Source: Glycomyces amatae (lineage in GTDB: Bacteria; Actinomycetota; Actinomycetes; Mycobacteriales; Micromonosporaceae). Taken from it: a stretch of 64,000 nucleotides of DNA. A model generated the notes under the pieces. It did not search any database and was not told the origin of the DNA. It saw only the letters and a program-made list of their open reading frames with translations. Each line of letters opens with the position of its first letter. Positions within the stretch are counted from its first letter, which is position 1. The position numbers were made by a program, and so were the translations under genes. Shown here piece by piece: positions 1 to 7,774 of this stretch. The stretch covers positions 248,001 through 312,000 of the forward strand of contig NZ_JAJLQZ010000003.1 of assembly GCF_020991375.1 (NCBI RefSeq), written 5' to 3'.

Positions 1-2391
1 GAGGACGGCGCCACCCTGTACGTCGTCACCGTGGACGGCCGCCAGGCCGCCAGCGGCGGGTACAGCCTCGACGAGCTCGCCGAGCAGCTGCTGGCGATGG
101 GCGCCCACGACGCGCTCAACCTCGACGGCGGCGGCTCCTCCACGCTGCTCGCCCGCGCCCCGGGCACCGACGACCTGGTCGCGGTCAACAGCCCCTCGGA
201 CGGCACCGAGCGGGCCGTGGGCAACGGCCTGGCCCTGACCGTCCCGGCCGGGGACGGCGACGCGGACGGGTTCGCGGTCGCACCGCAGGCCCCGTTCGCG
301 CCCGGCGCGATCGAGGGCGCCGACTACGACCGGGTCTTCCCCGGGCTGACGCGCCCGCTCTCGTGGGCGGCGCACGACGACACGCTCGCCCCGGCCGAGG
401 CGACGCCGCGCTGGCGGACCTCGCCCTCCTGGTCGGGCCATGTGGACGGTGACGCGGTCTTCCACGCCGGGTACCTGCCGGGCACCGCGACCGTCACCGC
501 CCGGTCCGGGAGCGCCGCCGGCGCGACGGAGCTGACGGTGCTCGGGCCGCTCGCCGCGATCGCGCCCTCGCAGCGACTGCTCTCGCTGCCCGAGGCCGGG
601 GCCGAGGCCCCGTTCCAGCTCATCGGGACCGACGCGGACGGCTTCACCGCGCCGATCGACCCGGCGGACGTCGCGCTCGAGTACGACGAGGACCTGTTCG
701 CGATCGAACCCGACGGCCTCGGCGGCTTCACCCTCACGGCGGAGGCCGCGAGCGGATCGGGCACCGTGGCGTTCACCGTCAAGGGCCGGACGACGGCGCT
801 CGCCGTCACGGTCGGGCTCACCGAGCGGACCGTCGCCGACTTCAGTGACGCATCGCAGTGGACGTTCACGGCGGCGCGGGCGACCGGGTCGGTGACGCCC
901 GGGGCGGGGCACGACGGCGAGGGGCTCACGCTCGCCTACGACTTCGCGCAGTCCACCGCCACCCGCGCCGCCTACGCGTGGCCGCCGGCGGGCATCGCCG
1001 TCGAGGGCCAGCCGCAGCGCTTCGGGATGTGGATCGAGTCGCAGGGGAACGGCGAGTGGCCGTCCCTGCACCTCAAGGACGCGGCGGGCACCGACGTGGT
1101 GCTGCGCGGCGACCACTTGAACGAGCCGGGCTGGCAGTGGGCCGAGTTCGACGTGCCCGCGGGCGTGGACTACCCGGTCGCCGTCCACCGCTTCTACGTC
1201 GCCGAGACCAGGCCCGACGCGGCCTACCAGGGTGAGATCACCATCAGCGGCCTCACCGCCTACACCGCACCCGATGTCGAGGTGCCGGATGAGGAGGCGC
1301 GGCCCGACCCGCTGGTGGCCGACGGCCTCGACGGGGCCGACTGGACCTTCGCGGTCATGTCGGACGCGCAGTTCACCGCCGAGAACCCCGACGGCCCCAT
1401 CGTCGAGTCGGCCCGCCGCACGCTCCGCGAGATCGCGGCCTCCGACGCGGAACTCCTGATCGTCAACGGCGACCTGGTGGACGAGTGCGAGAGCGACGAC
1501 CTCGCCCTGGCCGAGCGGATTCTGGACGAGGAGCTCGGCGACGGACCCGACTGGGTCTACGTGCCGGGCAACCACGAGGCCATGGGCTGCGACGTCGAGG
1601 ACTGGTCGGCGGTGTTCGGCCCCGCCCACCAGGTCTTCGACCGCGGCGGGACCCGGTTCGTCACGCTCGACACCTCGGGGCTGACCATCGCCGACGGCGG
1701 CTGGGACCAGGTCGCGATGCTCCGCGAGGCGCTCGACGAGGCCGCCGCCGACCCCGCGGTCGACTCGGTCGCCGTGGTCGCCCACGTGCCGACGAACGAC
1801 AAGAGCCCGCAGGCCGCGAGCCAGCTCGGCGACCGGCTCGAGGCCGAGGTGGTGGAGCGCTGGCTCACCGGGTTCGAGGCCGACAGCGGCAAGGAGGCGC
1901 TCTACATCGGCGCGCACGCCGGCTACTTCGACGCCTCCCGCGTGGACGGCGTGTCCTACTGGGTGAACGGCAACTCCGGGAAGGCCCCGTCGAGCACGCC
2001 GGAGGAGGGCGGGTTCGTCGGCTGGACCGAGTTCGGCGTCGGCGCCGACACCGGCTGGTGGGACGAGGAGCCGTTCACCGCCGTGGTCCGGCCGCAGGTG
2101 GACGAGCTGGCCGTGGACGTCCCGGACCTCGCGCCCGGCCAGACCGTGGTGGTCGAAGCCGAACTGGCGCAAGGCGGTTCGACGATGCCGGTCGCGTATC
2201 CGATGGGCGTCACCTGGTCCGGTTCGAACGTCCACATCGGCGAGCACCCGCCCGGGCCGCTCTCCTGGTGGTTCTACGACGCGTGGTTCGACCCCGAGAC
2301 GCGGGAGCTCTGCGCCTGGCGCGGCGGCGCGGTCGAGCTGACCGCCACCGTCAACGGCGTCGAGGCGAGCGACACGGTCACGATCGGATGA
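1..2391 (+). CDS. Phosphodiester glycosidase / metallophosphoesterase fusion (5' truncated)
   Basis: The reading frame is open from base 1, so the N-terminus lies outside the window; 796 residues are visible. The first ~85 are the C-terminal part of a NAGPA-type phosphodiester glycosidase domain, with the family's LNLDGGGSSTLL segment. Residues ~90-415 look like Ig-like and jelly-roll carbohydrate-binding modules. Residues ~440-680 form a calcineurin-like metallophosphoesterase domain with SDAQF, GDLVDE, GNHE and AHVPT metal motifs; the usual GHxH motif reads GAHAG. A final Ig-like module follows. The protein is probably exported and acts on phosphodiester-linked sugars or cell-surface phosphates; this is inferred from domains, and the signal peptide is not visible. 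It is followed by the esterase after 81 bp. Confidence 0.8.
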   Translation, partial: EDGATLYVVTVDGRQAASGGYSLDELAEQLLAMGAHDALNLDGGGSSTLLARAPGTDDLVAVNSPSDGTERAVGNGLALTVPAGDGDADGFAVAPQAPFAPGAIEGADYDRVFPGLTRPLSWAAHDDTLAPAEATPRWRTSPSWSGHVDGDAVFHAGYLPGTATVTARSGSAAGATELTVLGPLAAIAPSQRLLSLPEAGAEAPFQLIGTDADGFTAPIDPADVALEYDEDLFAIEPDGLGGFTLTAEAASGSGTVAFTVKGRTTALAVTVGLTERTVADFSDASQWTFTAARATGSVTPGAGHDGEGLTLAYDFAQSTATRAAYAWPPAGIAVEGQPQRFGMWIESQGNGEWPSLHLKDAAGTDVVLRGDHLNEPGWQWAEFDVPAGVDYPVAVHRFYVAETRPDAAYQGEITISGLTAYTAPDVEVPDEEARPDPLVADGLDGADWTFAVMSDAQFTAENPDGPIVESARRTLREIAASDAELLIVNGDLVDECESDDLALAERILDEELGDGPDWVYVPGNHEAMGCDVEDWSAVFGPAHQVFDRGGTRFVTLDTSGLTIADGGWDQVAMLREALDEAAADPAVDSVAVVAHVPTNDKSPQAASQLGDRLEAEVVERWLTGFEADSGKEALYIGAHAGYFDASRVDGVSYWVNGNSGKAPSSTPEEGGFVGWTEFGVGADTGWWDEEPFTAVVRPQVDELAVDVPDLAPGQTVVVEAELAQGGSTMPVAYPMGVTWSGSNVHIGEHPPGPLSWWFYDAWFDPETRELCAWRGGAVELTATVNGVEASDTVTIG

Positions 2392-2472
2392 GCCGGGTAC
2401 GCGCCTCGGCGTAGCCGCGAATACGCGGCCGCGCCGACGCGCGGCCCGGGCGCCGCGAAGCAGTGTGGACCC

Positions 2473-4020
2473 ATGAACGCACTGCTTCTCAGAACCCTCG
2501 CCGCGGCGGCGGCCGGTCTGCTCGCGCTGACCGCGTCCGCCGCCGCGCACGCCGACGCTGCGCACATTGACGACACCGGCCTGGTCCGGACCGGCGGCGG
2601 TCTGCTGCGCGGCACCGTCACCGCGGAGACCCGCTCCTTCCAGGGCATCCCGTACGCCGCGCCGCCGGTCGGCGACCTGCGCTGGCGCGCACCGGAGCCC
2701 GCCGCACCGTGGGACGGCGTCCGCGACGCCGCCGCACCCGGCGCCCCCTGCCTGCAACCGAGCCGGGACCCCGGCGCGCCGACGGGCAGCGAGGACTGCC
2801 TGTACCTCGACGTCCACACCCCGAACAGGGCCGCCGGGCCGCTGCCGGTCCTCGTGTTCCTCCACGGCGGCGGCCTCCGCTCCGGCTCGGGCGACATGTA
2901 CGACCCGGTCCGTATCGTCGAACGCGGCGAGGCGGTCGTGGTCACCCTCAACTACCGGCTCGGCGCCCTCGGCTGGCTCGCCCACCCCGACCTGGACGAC
3001 CCGGACGCGGGCAACTTCGGCCTCGCCGACCAGCAGGCCGCGCTCGCCTGGGTGCGGGAGGAGATCGCCGCGTTCGGCGGCGACCCCGGCAACGTCACCC
3101 TCTGGGGCCAGTCCGCGGGCGGGCGGAGCGTGTGCGCGCAGCTCGCCGCGCCCGGCGCGGCGGGCCTGTTCGACAAGGCGATCGTGCAGAGCGCCCCGTG
3201 CGGCAACGCCGTCGTCGCGGTGGAGGAGGCCGAACGGCGCGGCCTGGCGCACGCGGCGGCGCTCGGCTGCGACGGCGCCGACGCCGAGTCCTGCCTGCGC
3301 GAGGCGGACCCGGCCGACCTCGTCGCCCTCGCGCCCGACGACGGGCTCCACCGCCGGGCCGCCGACCTGCCGTGGTCGCCGGTCGCGGGGACCGAGGCGC
3401 TGCCGCTCCAGCCGCTCGCGGCCATGCGGCGCGGCCTCGCGGCCGACGTGCCGCTCCTGCACGGCGGGACCAGCGACGAGATGCGGTCCATAGTGTACGG
3501 CGCCTTCGACGGCTTGGACGGGCCGGTCACCGAGGCCGAGTACCCGCGGGTCGTCGAGGACCTCTACGGCGGGCGCACCGCCCGCGCGATCCTCGCGAAG
3601 TACCCGGCGGGCGACTACGGGTCGCCGAGCATCGCACTCGCGACCCTGCTCACCGACGACGGCGGCCAACTGGGGATCTGCTCGCAGCTGCCCGCGCTGG
3701 AGGCCGCCGCCCAGTACGCGCCGGCCTACGCCTACGAGTTCGCCGAGCCGACTGAGCCGTACAACGGCTTTCCCTTCGGCGCCAACCACAGCAGCGATCT
3801 CGGCTACTTCTTCGACACGCCTTTCGGACCGCGTCCCGAGGGCGACCGGTCAGTGCTGTCGGAGGCCATGATCGACCACTGGACGGCGTTCGCCGTCGAC
3901 GGCGACCCCGGCTGGCCGGAGTACGAGCGCCGCGGCGCCTACACGTTCGCGGCCGCCGGGAGCGGCATGGCCGACATGGCGGCGGGGCACCACTGCGGCT
4001 TCTGGAACCGTCTCAGCTGA
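2473..4020 (+). CDS. Secreted type-B carboxylesterase
   Basis: A 515-residue alpha/beta-hydrolase of the carboxylesterase type B family. It begins with a classic signal peptide (hydrophobic stretch to about residue 25, ending AHA) and so is exported. The oxyanion-hole HGGG lies near residue 131, the nucleophile elbow GQSAGG places the catalytic Ser near 214, TSDE gives the acidic residue near 336 and GANHSSD the His near 437, so the triad is complete. It should hydrolyse carboxylic esters; the substrate is unknown. No ribosome-binding site is evident before the ATG, so the mRNA may be leaderless. The stop lies 11 bp before the inverted-repeat end of the element at 4032. Confidence 0.88.
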   Translation: MNALLLRTLAAAAAGLLALTASAAAHADAAHIDDTGLVRTGGGLLRGTVTAETRSFQGIPYAAPPVGDLRWRAPEPAAPWDGVRDAAAPGAPCLQPSRDPGAPTGSEDCLYLDVHTPNRAAGPLPVLVFLHGGGLRSGSGDMYDPVRIVERGEAVVVTLNYRLGALGWLAHPDLDDPDAGNFGLADQQAALAWVREEIAAFGGDPGNVTLWGQSAGGRSVCAQLAAPGAAGLFDKAIVQSAPCGNAVVAVEEAERRGLAHAAALGCDGADAESCLREADPADLVALAPDDGLHRRAADLPWSPVAGTEALPLQPLAAMRRGLAADVPLLHGGTSDEMRSIVYGAFDGLDGPVTEAEYPRVVEDLYGGRTARAILAKYPAGDYGSPSIALATLLTDDGGQLGICSQLPALEAAAQYAPAYAYEFAEPTEPYNGFPFGANHSSDLGYFFDTPFGPRPEGDRSVLSEAMIDHWTAFAVDGDPGWPEYERRGAYTFAAAGSGMADMAAGHHCGFWNRLS

Positions 4021-4699
4021 GGGCCTGGGGGCAATGCCGTTCAGTTAGGGGTGTCGGTCTTAGTCCGGTGTTCGGGCGGTCGGCGAACCAGTGTCGGGAA
4101 ATCGGGTGAAGGCGCCTCGCCAGGGCCGGGGTGGTGCTGGGGTGGGGTTCGAGTGGTCGGCGACGGAGGCGTGGAGGCCGGGGCCGGGGTGGGTTGCCGG
4201 GGTCGGGTCGGTACTCGGGCGGGGTGCAGGCGGCGGCGACGGTGTGGCGGAGGGGTCGGTCCTGCAGTTGTCGCCGGGGCCGGGGTGGTGGGGTGGCGCC
4301 GGGATCGAACGGCGAGGCGGCGGAGCGGGTTTGGAGGTGTTGCCAGGGCAGGGGCGGTTCGTGTCCGGTGTTCGGGCGGGCAGCGACGGTGTGCGGGAGT
4401 GGCCGGTTCGGGGGGCGGGTTGCCAGGGCCGGGGTGGTGTGGGTGGCGCCGGGAACGAGCGACGGTGTTCCGGCGGTGGTGGCGGGGCCGGTGGTCGCCG
4501 GTGCGGTGGCGGCTCGGCCGGGCCTCGCTGCGGCGGCTCGGCCGGTCGCCGCTGCGGTGGGGCCGGTGCCGGTCGTCGCCGCGGCGGCGGGGTCGGTGGC
4601 GGCCGGGTTCGTCGCAGCGGCCTGCCGCCAGGCGGCCTGGTGCGCGGCGGGTGCCGCAGGAGTCGCAGTGCAGGGCATCGTCGTGGTCGTGGTGGTCAT
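4013..4699 (-). CDS. Hypothetical Thr/Ala/Pro/Arg-rich protein inside the IS4-like element
   Basis: A 228-residue frame that I do not recognise. The ATG is preceded by an excellent ribosome-binding site (GGGAGGAGGTGA, eight bases upstream), unusual strength for this window and the main reason to take it seriously. The protein starts MTTTTTTMPCTATPAAPAA, continues Ala/Thr-rich to about residue 90, then becomes Pro/Arg-rich with two degenerate RPL-HTVAA repeats; there is no signal peptide, membrane segment or known motif. The start overlaps the stop of the 42-residue frame at 4696-4824 by ATGA, suggesting coupled translation. It reads through the left inverted repeat and ends 8 bp inside the convergent esterase gene, which may mean the true 3' end was lost. 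It could be non-coding low-complexity DNA. Confidence 0.35.
   Translation of the reverse strand: MTTTTTTMPCTATPAAPAAHQAAWRQAAATNPAATDPAAAATTGTGPTAAATGRAAAARPGRAATAPATTGPATTAGTPSLVPGATHTTPALATRPPNRPLPHTVAARPNTGHEPPLPWQHLQTRSAASPFDPGATPPPRPRRQLQDRPLRHTVAAACTPPEYRPDPGNPPRPRPPRLRRRPLEPHPSTTPALARRLHPISRHWFADRPNTGLRPTPLTERHCPQALS
4032..4045 (+). repeat. Left terminal inverted repeat
   Basis: CAATGCCGTTCAGT, followed by TAGGGGTGTCGGT. It is the exact reverse complement of 5567-5580. It starts 11 bp after the carboxylesterase stop codon. Confidence 0.8.
4064..4480 (+). repeat. Imperfect direct repeats, G-rich
   Basis: Degenerate units recur at roughly 140-165 bp. Each carries a variant of CCGGTGTTCGGGCGG (near 4065, 4207 and 4373) and, between these, GCCAGGGCCGGGGTGGT-like blocks (near 4117, 4180, 4274, 4340 and 4429). 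On the minus strand the units encode Pro/Arg/Thr-rich peptide with recurring RPNTG and RPL-HTVAA strings. The right arm (about 5380-5550) has related motifs on the opposite strand. Confidence 0.6.
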
Positions 4700-4824
4700 G
4701 GTGGGTTCACCTCCTCCCGGTGGGTGTGGTCGCGTCCGGGCGGATACGCGGTCGTGAGCGCGATGGTGATCGCCTCGCCTGACGGCACCGTCTCGCAGCG
4801 GGCTCTCGCGGCCGGGTCTCGCAT
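4696..4824 (-). CDS. Small hypothetical ORF coupled to the Thr-rich protein
   Basis: A 42-residue frame starting MRDPAARARCETVPSGEAI and ending REEVNPP. Its TGA overlaps the next ATG (ATGA), the usual sign of translational coupling, and its last codons contain the strong ribosome-binding site of that next gene. Its own start has only a weak GGCGGCGA upstream. Composition is more balanced than in the flanking arms. I recognise no family. It may simply be a leader frame. Confidence 0.25.
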   Translation of the reverse strand: MRDPAARARCETVPSGEAITIALTTAYPPGRDHTHREEVNPP

Positions 4825-5566
4825 CGCCGTCGAGTAGTCGCCGCCGTGGCCTGCCTGTCCTGCCTGGCGTGCCGGACGATCTATCGTCCTGCCGGGCCTG
4901 TCGGGCCTGGCGGTCTTGTTCCTCCGGCTCGTCCTGTCCTTCCTGCCGGTGGTGGTGGTCGGGTGGGTGTGCTGGATACGCCCGGGGGTGTGTGCGGGAC
5001 TCCGACTGTGCTGGCCGGCGGTACCTCCTCAAGGAGGCCGCACTCCCGTCACATGCCCGTAGACCGCGGTGACGGTGGTACCAGCGCAGGACCGAAACGC
5101 GGGACAAACAATCCCCGTCCTAGCTGCGAGGGCGGCCCCGACACCAGTGGGCGGTACGAGCGGCCAGAGGCTGTCGTAGTCTGCATTAATTGAACACATC
5201 TCGTTCGCTTGCACTGATTCCGTAACCCTGTACGTACCACCAATCATCCCCCCGATAGCCCCACCCCGGCAACACCCACACGGGTAGAGAACCCTCACGT
5301 TTCCACCGGTGTTCCTGTCTCGCAACGACACCGACCACCAGATCCACAATGGCGCCCCGCCCGACCCACACCGGCCCCCGAACCCGCCAACCAACACCAG
5401 CCCCGCGCACACCCCACCGTCGCCGCCGCAGTAAGTCCGAGCCCCGCCGACCCGGGCCCCGCACACCCACACCGGTCCTCCACACACCGCTTCGTCGCCG
5501 CCGCCCTGACCGCCACCCCGGCGCCACCGGCAACCGAGCCACCCACCCCGGCGCACCGACGCCCTG

Positions 5567-5580
5567 ACTGAACGGCATTG
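5567..5580 (-). repeat. Right terminal inverted repeat
   Basis: ACTGAACGGCATTG, the exact reverse complement of 4032-4045. Read inward it continues CAGGGCGTCGGTG, close to the left end's continuation. It lies 3 bp from the stop codon of the DNA glycosylase gene. Confidence 0.8.
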
Positions 5581-5583
5581 GAC

Positions 5584-6168
5584 CTAAGGGAGTTCGGCGA
5601 CGTGGCAGTCGGCGAGGTGGTCGTCGACCATGCCGATCGCCTGCATCATCGCGTAGGCCGTGGTGGGGCCGACGAACCGGAAGCCGCGCTTCTTGAGGGC
5701 CTTGGACAGCGCGGTGGACTCCGGGGTCACCGCGGCGATGTCGGCCAGCCGCTTCGGGCGCTCGCGCCGCTCGGGCGCGAAGGACCACACGAGGTCGCTG
5801 AGGCCGGTGCCCGAGGCGGCGACCAGTTCGGCGGCGGCCTTGGCGTTCGCGATCGTCGCGGCGATCTTGGCGCGGTTGCGCACGATCCCGGGGTCCTGGA
5901 GCAGCCGTTCGGCGTCGGCGTCGGTGAACGCGGCGACCTTCGCGATCGAGAAGCCCGCGAAGGCCTTGCGGAAGGCCTCGCGTTTGCGCAGGATCACCAG
6001 CCAGGACAGGCCCGACTGGAAGGCCTCCAGGCTGACGCGTTCGAACAGGGCGTCGTCGCCGCGGATCGGGCGGCCCCACTCGCCGTCGTGGTACTCCCGG
6101 TAGATCTGCGGGTCGGCGCCCCACGGGCACCTCGCCAGACCGTCGTCGGACTTCACGGCATCGCTCAC
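5584..6168 (-). CDS. tag: DNA-3-methyladenine glycosylase I
   Basis: A 194-residue Tag-family base-excision repair enzyme that removes 3-methyladenine from DNA. The zinc-site residues known in E. coli Tag are all present: Cys in RCPWG and His in EYHDGEWG near the N-terminus, His and Cys in DDHLADCH at the C-terminus. The GTG at 6168 is chosen because AGGGGAG lies six bases upstream and the protein then has the normal family length; an ATG 54 bp further up lacks a site. Transcribed divergently from the GNAT gene, with a palindrome in the gap. Confidence 0.92.
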   Translation of the reverse strand: MSDAVKSDDGLARCPWGADPQIYREYHDGEWGRPIRGDDALFERVSLEAFQSGLSWLVILRKREAFRKAFAGFSIAKVAAFTDADAERLLQDPGIVRNRAKIAATIANAKAAAELVAASGTGLSDLVWSFAPERRERPKRLADIAAVTPESTALSKALKKRGFRFVGPTTAYAMMQAIGMVDDHLADCHVAELP

Positions 6169-6244
6169 CGCGGCTCCCCTCACCTCGCACGTCGCGCCGA
6201 GCCTACGCGAGGCCACCGACAATCCAGTCCCGACGCCGTTCGAC

Positions 6245-6265
6245 TATTGCAAGATGCTTGCAATA
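6245..6265. promoter_or_regulatory. 21-bp perfect palindrome, probable operator
   Basis: Arms TATTGCAAG and CTTGCAATA separated by ATG. It lies between the divergent tag and GNAT genes, 35 bp before the GNAT start. A possible -10 (TAAGAT, 6264-6269) overlaps its right edge. TTGCAA half-sites are typical of MarR-type operators; no such regulator gene is adjacent. Confidence 0.6.
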
Positions 6266-6299
6266 AGATGGCGGAGACCCGATCCGCTAAGGAGTCCCC

Positions 6300-6938
6300 G
6301 TGCCCCACTCGATCCCCGACCTCGTCATGGCCTGGGGCCGCGGCCGGGCCGTCTCGCGCGTCACGCCGCAGCCGGTCCCGGTGCCCGGCGGCTTCGAGGT
6401 CCCGGTCGGCCCGCCCAGCGCCGAGATCCGCCGGGTCTTCCACACCTGCACGGCCGCGTCCCTCGCCGAGGCGGCTGAGCGGTTGTCGGCGCCGGGCCGC
6501 CAGATCATGATCGCGGGCCCCACCGGGCTGCTGCGCGAATCACTGCCCTCGACGTGGACGATGGACCCCGCCGGGCACCTCATGACCACGGCCTTCGCGC
6601 CGACCGCCTACGCCGTCCCCGATGACTACCGGCTGACGGTGGAGACCGAGGGCGCGCTCACCGTGGCCCGGGCCTTCCACCGCAACGGCGACCTGGCCGC
6701 CTCGGCGCGGCTGGGCCGGTCGGGCGGGTTCGGCGTCTTCGACAAGGTCGTCACCGCCCCGGCCCACCAGCGCCGCGGCCTGGGGTCGACGCTGATGCGG
6801 GCCCTGTCCGGGAACGCGCGCGCCCTCGGCATGGAGTGGGGCCTCCTGGTGGGCAGCGACGAGGGCCGCGCCCTGTACGAGCACCTCGGCTGGACCTACG
6901 TGTCCGACTTCCCCGGAGCCCGCAGCAAGAGCGACTAA
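6300..6938 (+). CDS. GNAT family N-acetyltransferase
   Basis: A 212-residue protein with a C-terminal GNAT fold. The acetyl-CoA pyrophosphate-binding motif (Q/R-x-x-G-x-G) appears as QRRGLGST near residue 160, followed by the YEHLGW segment common near the end of these domains. The N-terminal 100 residues resemble the extended N-half of actinobacterial GNAT proteins. The GTG start has AAGGAG eight bases upstream. Substrate unknown. The palindrome at 6245-6265 probably controls it. Confidence 0.82.
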   Translation: MPHSIPDLVMAWGRGRAVSRVTPQPVPVPGGFEVPVGPPSAEIRRVFHTCTAASLAEAAERLSAPGRQIMIAGPTGLLRESLPSTWTMDPAGHLMTTAFAPTAYAVPDDYRLTVETEGALTVARAFHRNGDLAASARLGRSGGFGVFDKVVTAPAHQRRGLGSTLMRALSGNARALGMEWGLLVGSDEGRALYEHLGWTYVSDFPGARSKSD

Positions 6939-6979
6939 AACGGTTGCCTCCGGAGGGGCCCGCTGCAAGGGTGGAGCCC

Positions 6980-7774
6980 ATGCGCTCTCTCCCCTCCTGG
7001 CACGTGTTCGAACGCGTCGCGGGCGCCTACGACGAGGTCCTGCCGTTCTTCGCCGCGATCGGGGAGCGGCTCGTCGCGGCGGTCGGGCCCGGGCCGGGCA
7101 CCCGCCACCTCGACATCGGGGCCGGGCGCGGAGCCCTGGTGGGTCCCTCCCTCGACCGCGGCTGCGCGGTGACCGCGGTCGACGCCGCCCCGGCGATGGT
7201 CGCGCGCCTCGCCGCCGACTTCCCGCAGGCCCGGACCCTGGTCATGGACGCGGAGCACCTGGTGTTCCCCGATGCGAGCTTCGACCTGGCCACGGCCGCG
7301 TTCGTGGTCCACCTCCTCGACCGTCCGGCGCGAGGCGTCGAGGAGGCGTTCAGGGTCCTCGCCCCCGGCGGGCGCTTCGCCGTGCCCGTCGGCGCCGCGG
7401 TCCGCGCCCCCGAACCGGCCGCGATCCAGGACGACATGGACGCGCTGTTCGCCGAGTTCGCCCCGCACCTGCCGCCCGGCGGCGGCATGGGGGCCGCGAT
7501 CGACATGCGCCGGGCGATGAGCGCGGCGGGCTTCGTCGACCTGGAGGAGCGGCACATCGAGGTCGTCGTGCCCGTCCCGGACGGCGACGCCCTCTGGGAC
7601 TGGTGCCGCTCGCACGGCTACCTGGCCTTCATCGAGGACCTGCCGGACGACCGCCGCGAGGAGTTCCGCCTGCGCATGCGCGCCCTCGCCCGGGCCGGGG
7701 GCGTCCTGCAACGCGCGCACGCGGTCCTCATCGGCCGCAGACCCCGACCGACCCGACGAGAGGAATCGACATGA
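6980..7774 (+). CDS. Class I SAM-dependent methyltransferase
   Basis: 264 residues, Methyltransf_11 type. The SAM-binding motif I reads LDIGAGRGALVG (about residues 39-50), the acidic end of strand 2 is VDAAPAM, and motif IV/post-motif FRVLAPGGRFAVPVG is present. The ATG at 6980 follows GTGGAG; a GTG at 6971 in the same frame is an alternative. Its TGA overlaps the start of the next methyltransferase (ATGA), so the two are one operon with coupled translation. Substrate not predictable. Confidence 0.85.
   Translation: MRSLPSWHVFERVAGAYDEVLPFFAAIGERLVAAVGPGPGTRHLDIGAGRGALVGPSLDRGCAVTAVDAAPAMVARLAADFPQARTLVMDAEHLVFPDASFDLATAAFVVHLLDRPARGVEEAFRVLAPGGRFAVPVGAAVRAPEPAAIQDDMDALFAEFAPHLPPGGGMGAAIDMRRAMSAAGFVDLEERHIEVVVPVPDGDALWDWCRSHGYLAFIEDLPDDRREEFRLRMRALARAGGVLQRAHAVLIGRRPRPTRREEST

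Larger units (their letters stand above)
4032..5580. mobile_element. IS4-end-bounded element without a transposase gene
   Basis: A 1549-bp segment filling the gap between two convergent genes. Its outer 14 bp are perfect inverted repeats (CAATGCCGTTCAGT inward from each side), and similarity continues inward for about a dozen bases. From memory, the ends of enterobacterial IS4 are very similar (xAATGCCGxTCAGTTA), and 1.4-1.6 kb is typical IS4 size. No frame resembles a DDE transposase. The left ~1.1 kb is C-rich on the minus strand and the right ~0.3 kb is C-rich on the plus strand, with an AT-richer hinge near 5170-5260. Flanking bases show no target duplication. Best reading: an old non-autonomous IS4-like element, or one whose interior was replaced. 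Confidence 0.55.

Noticed and set aside
4051-4837. Plus-strand Gly/Arg/Trp-rich frames in the element
   Set aside because: They are the antisense of the C-rich strand, without ribosome-binding sites, and translate to low-complexity Gly/Arg/Val peptide.
5349-5567. 72-residue plus-strand Pro/Arg/Thr frame in the right arm
   Set aside because: It has no ribosome-binding site. It is kept only as evidence that the arms mirror each other, not as a gene.
5186-6190. 334-residue minus-strand frame spanning tag and the element
   Set aside because: It is a shadow of tag in another frame that runs into the low-complexity arm; Arg-rich with no motif.
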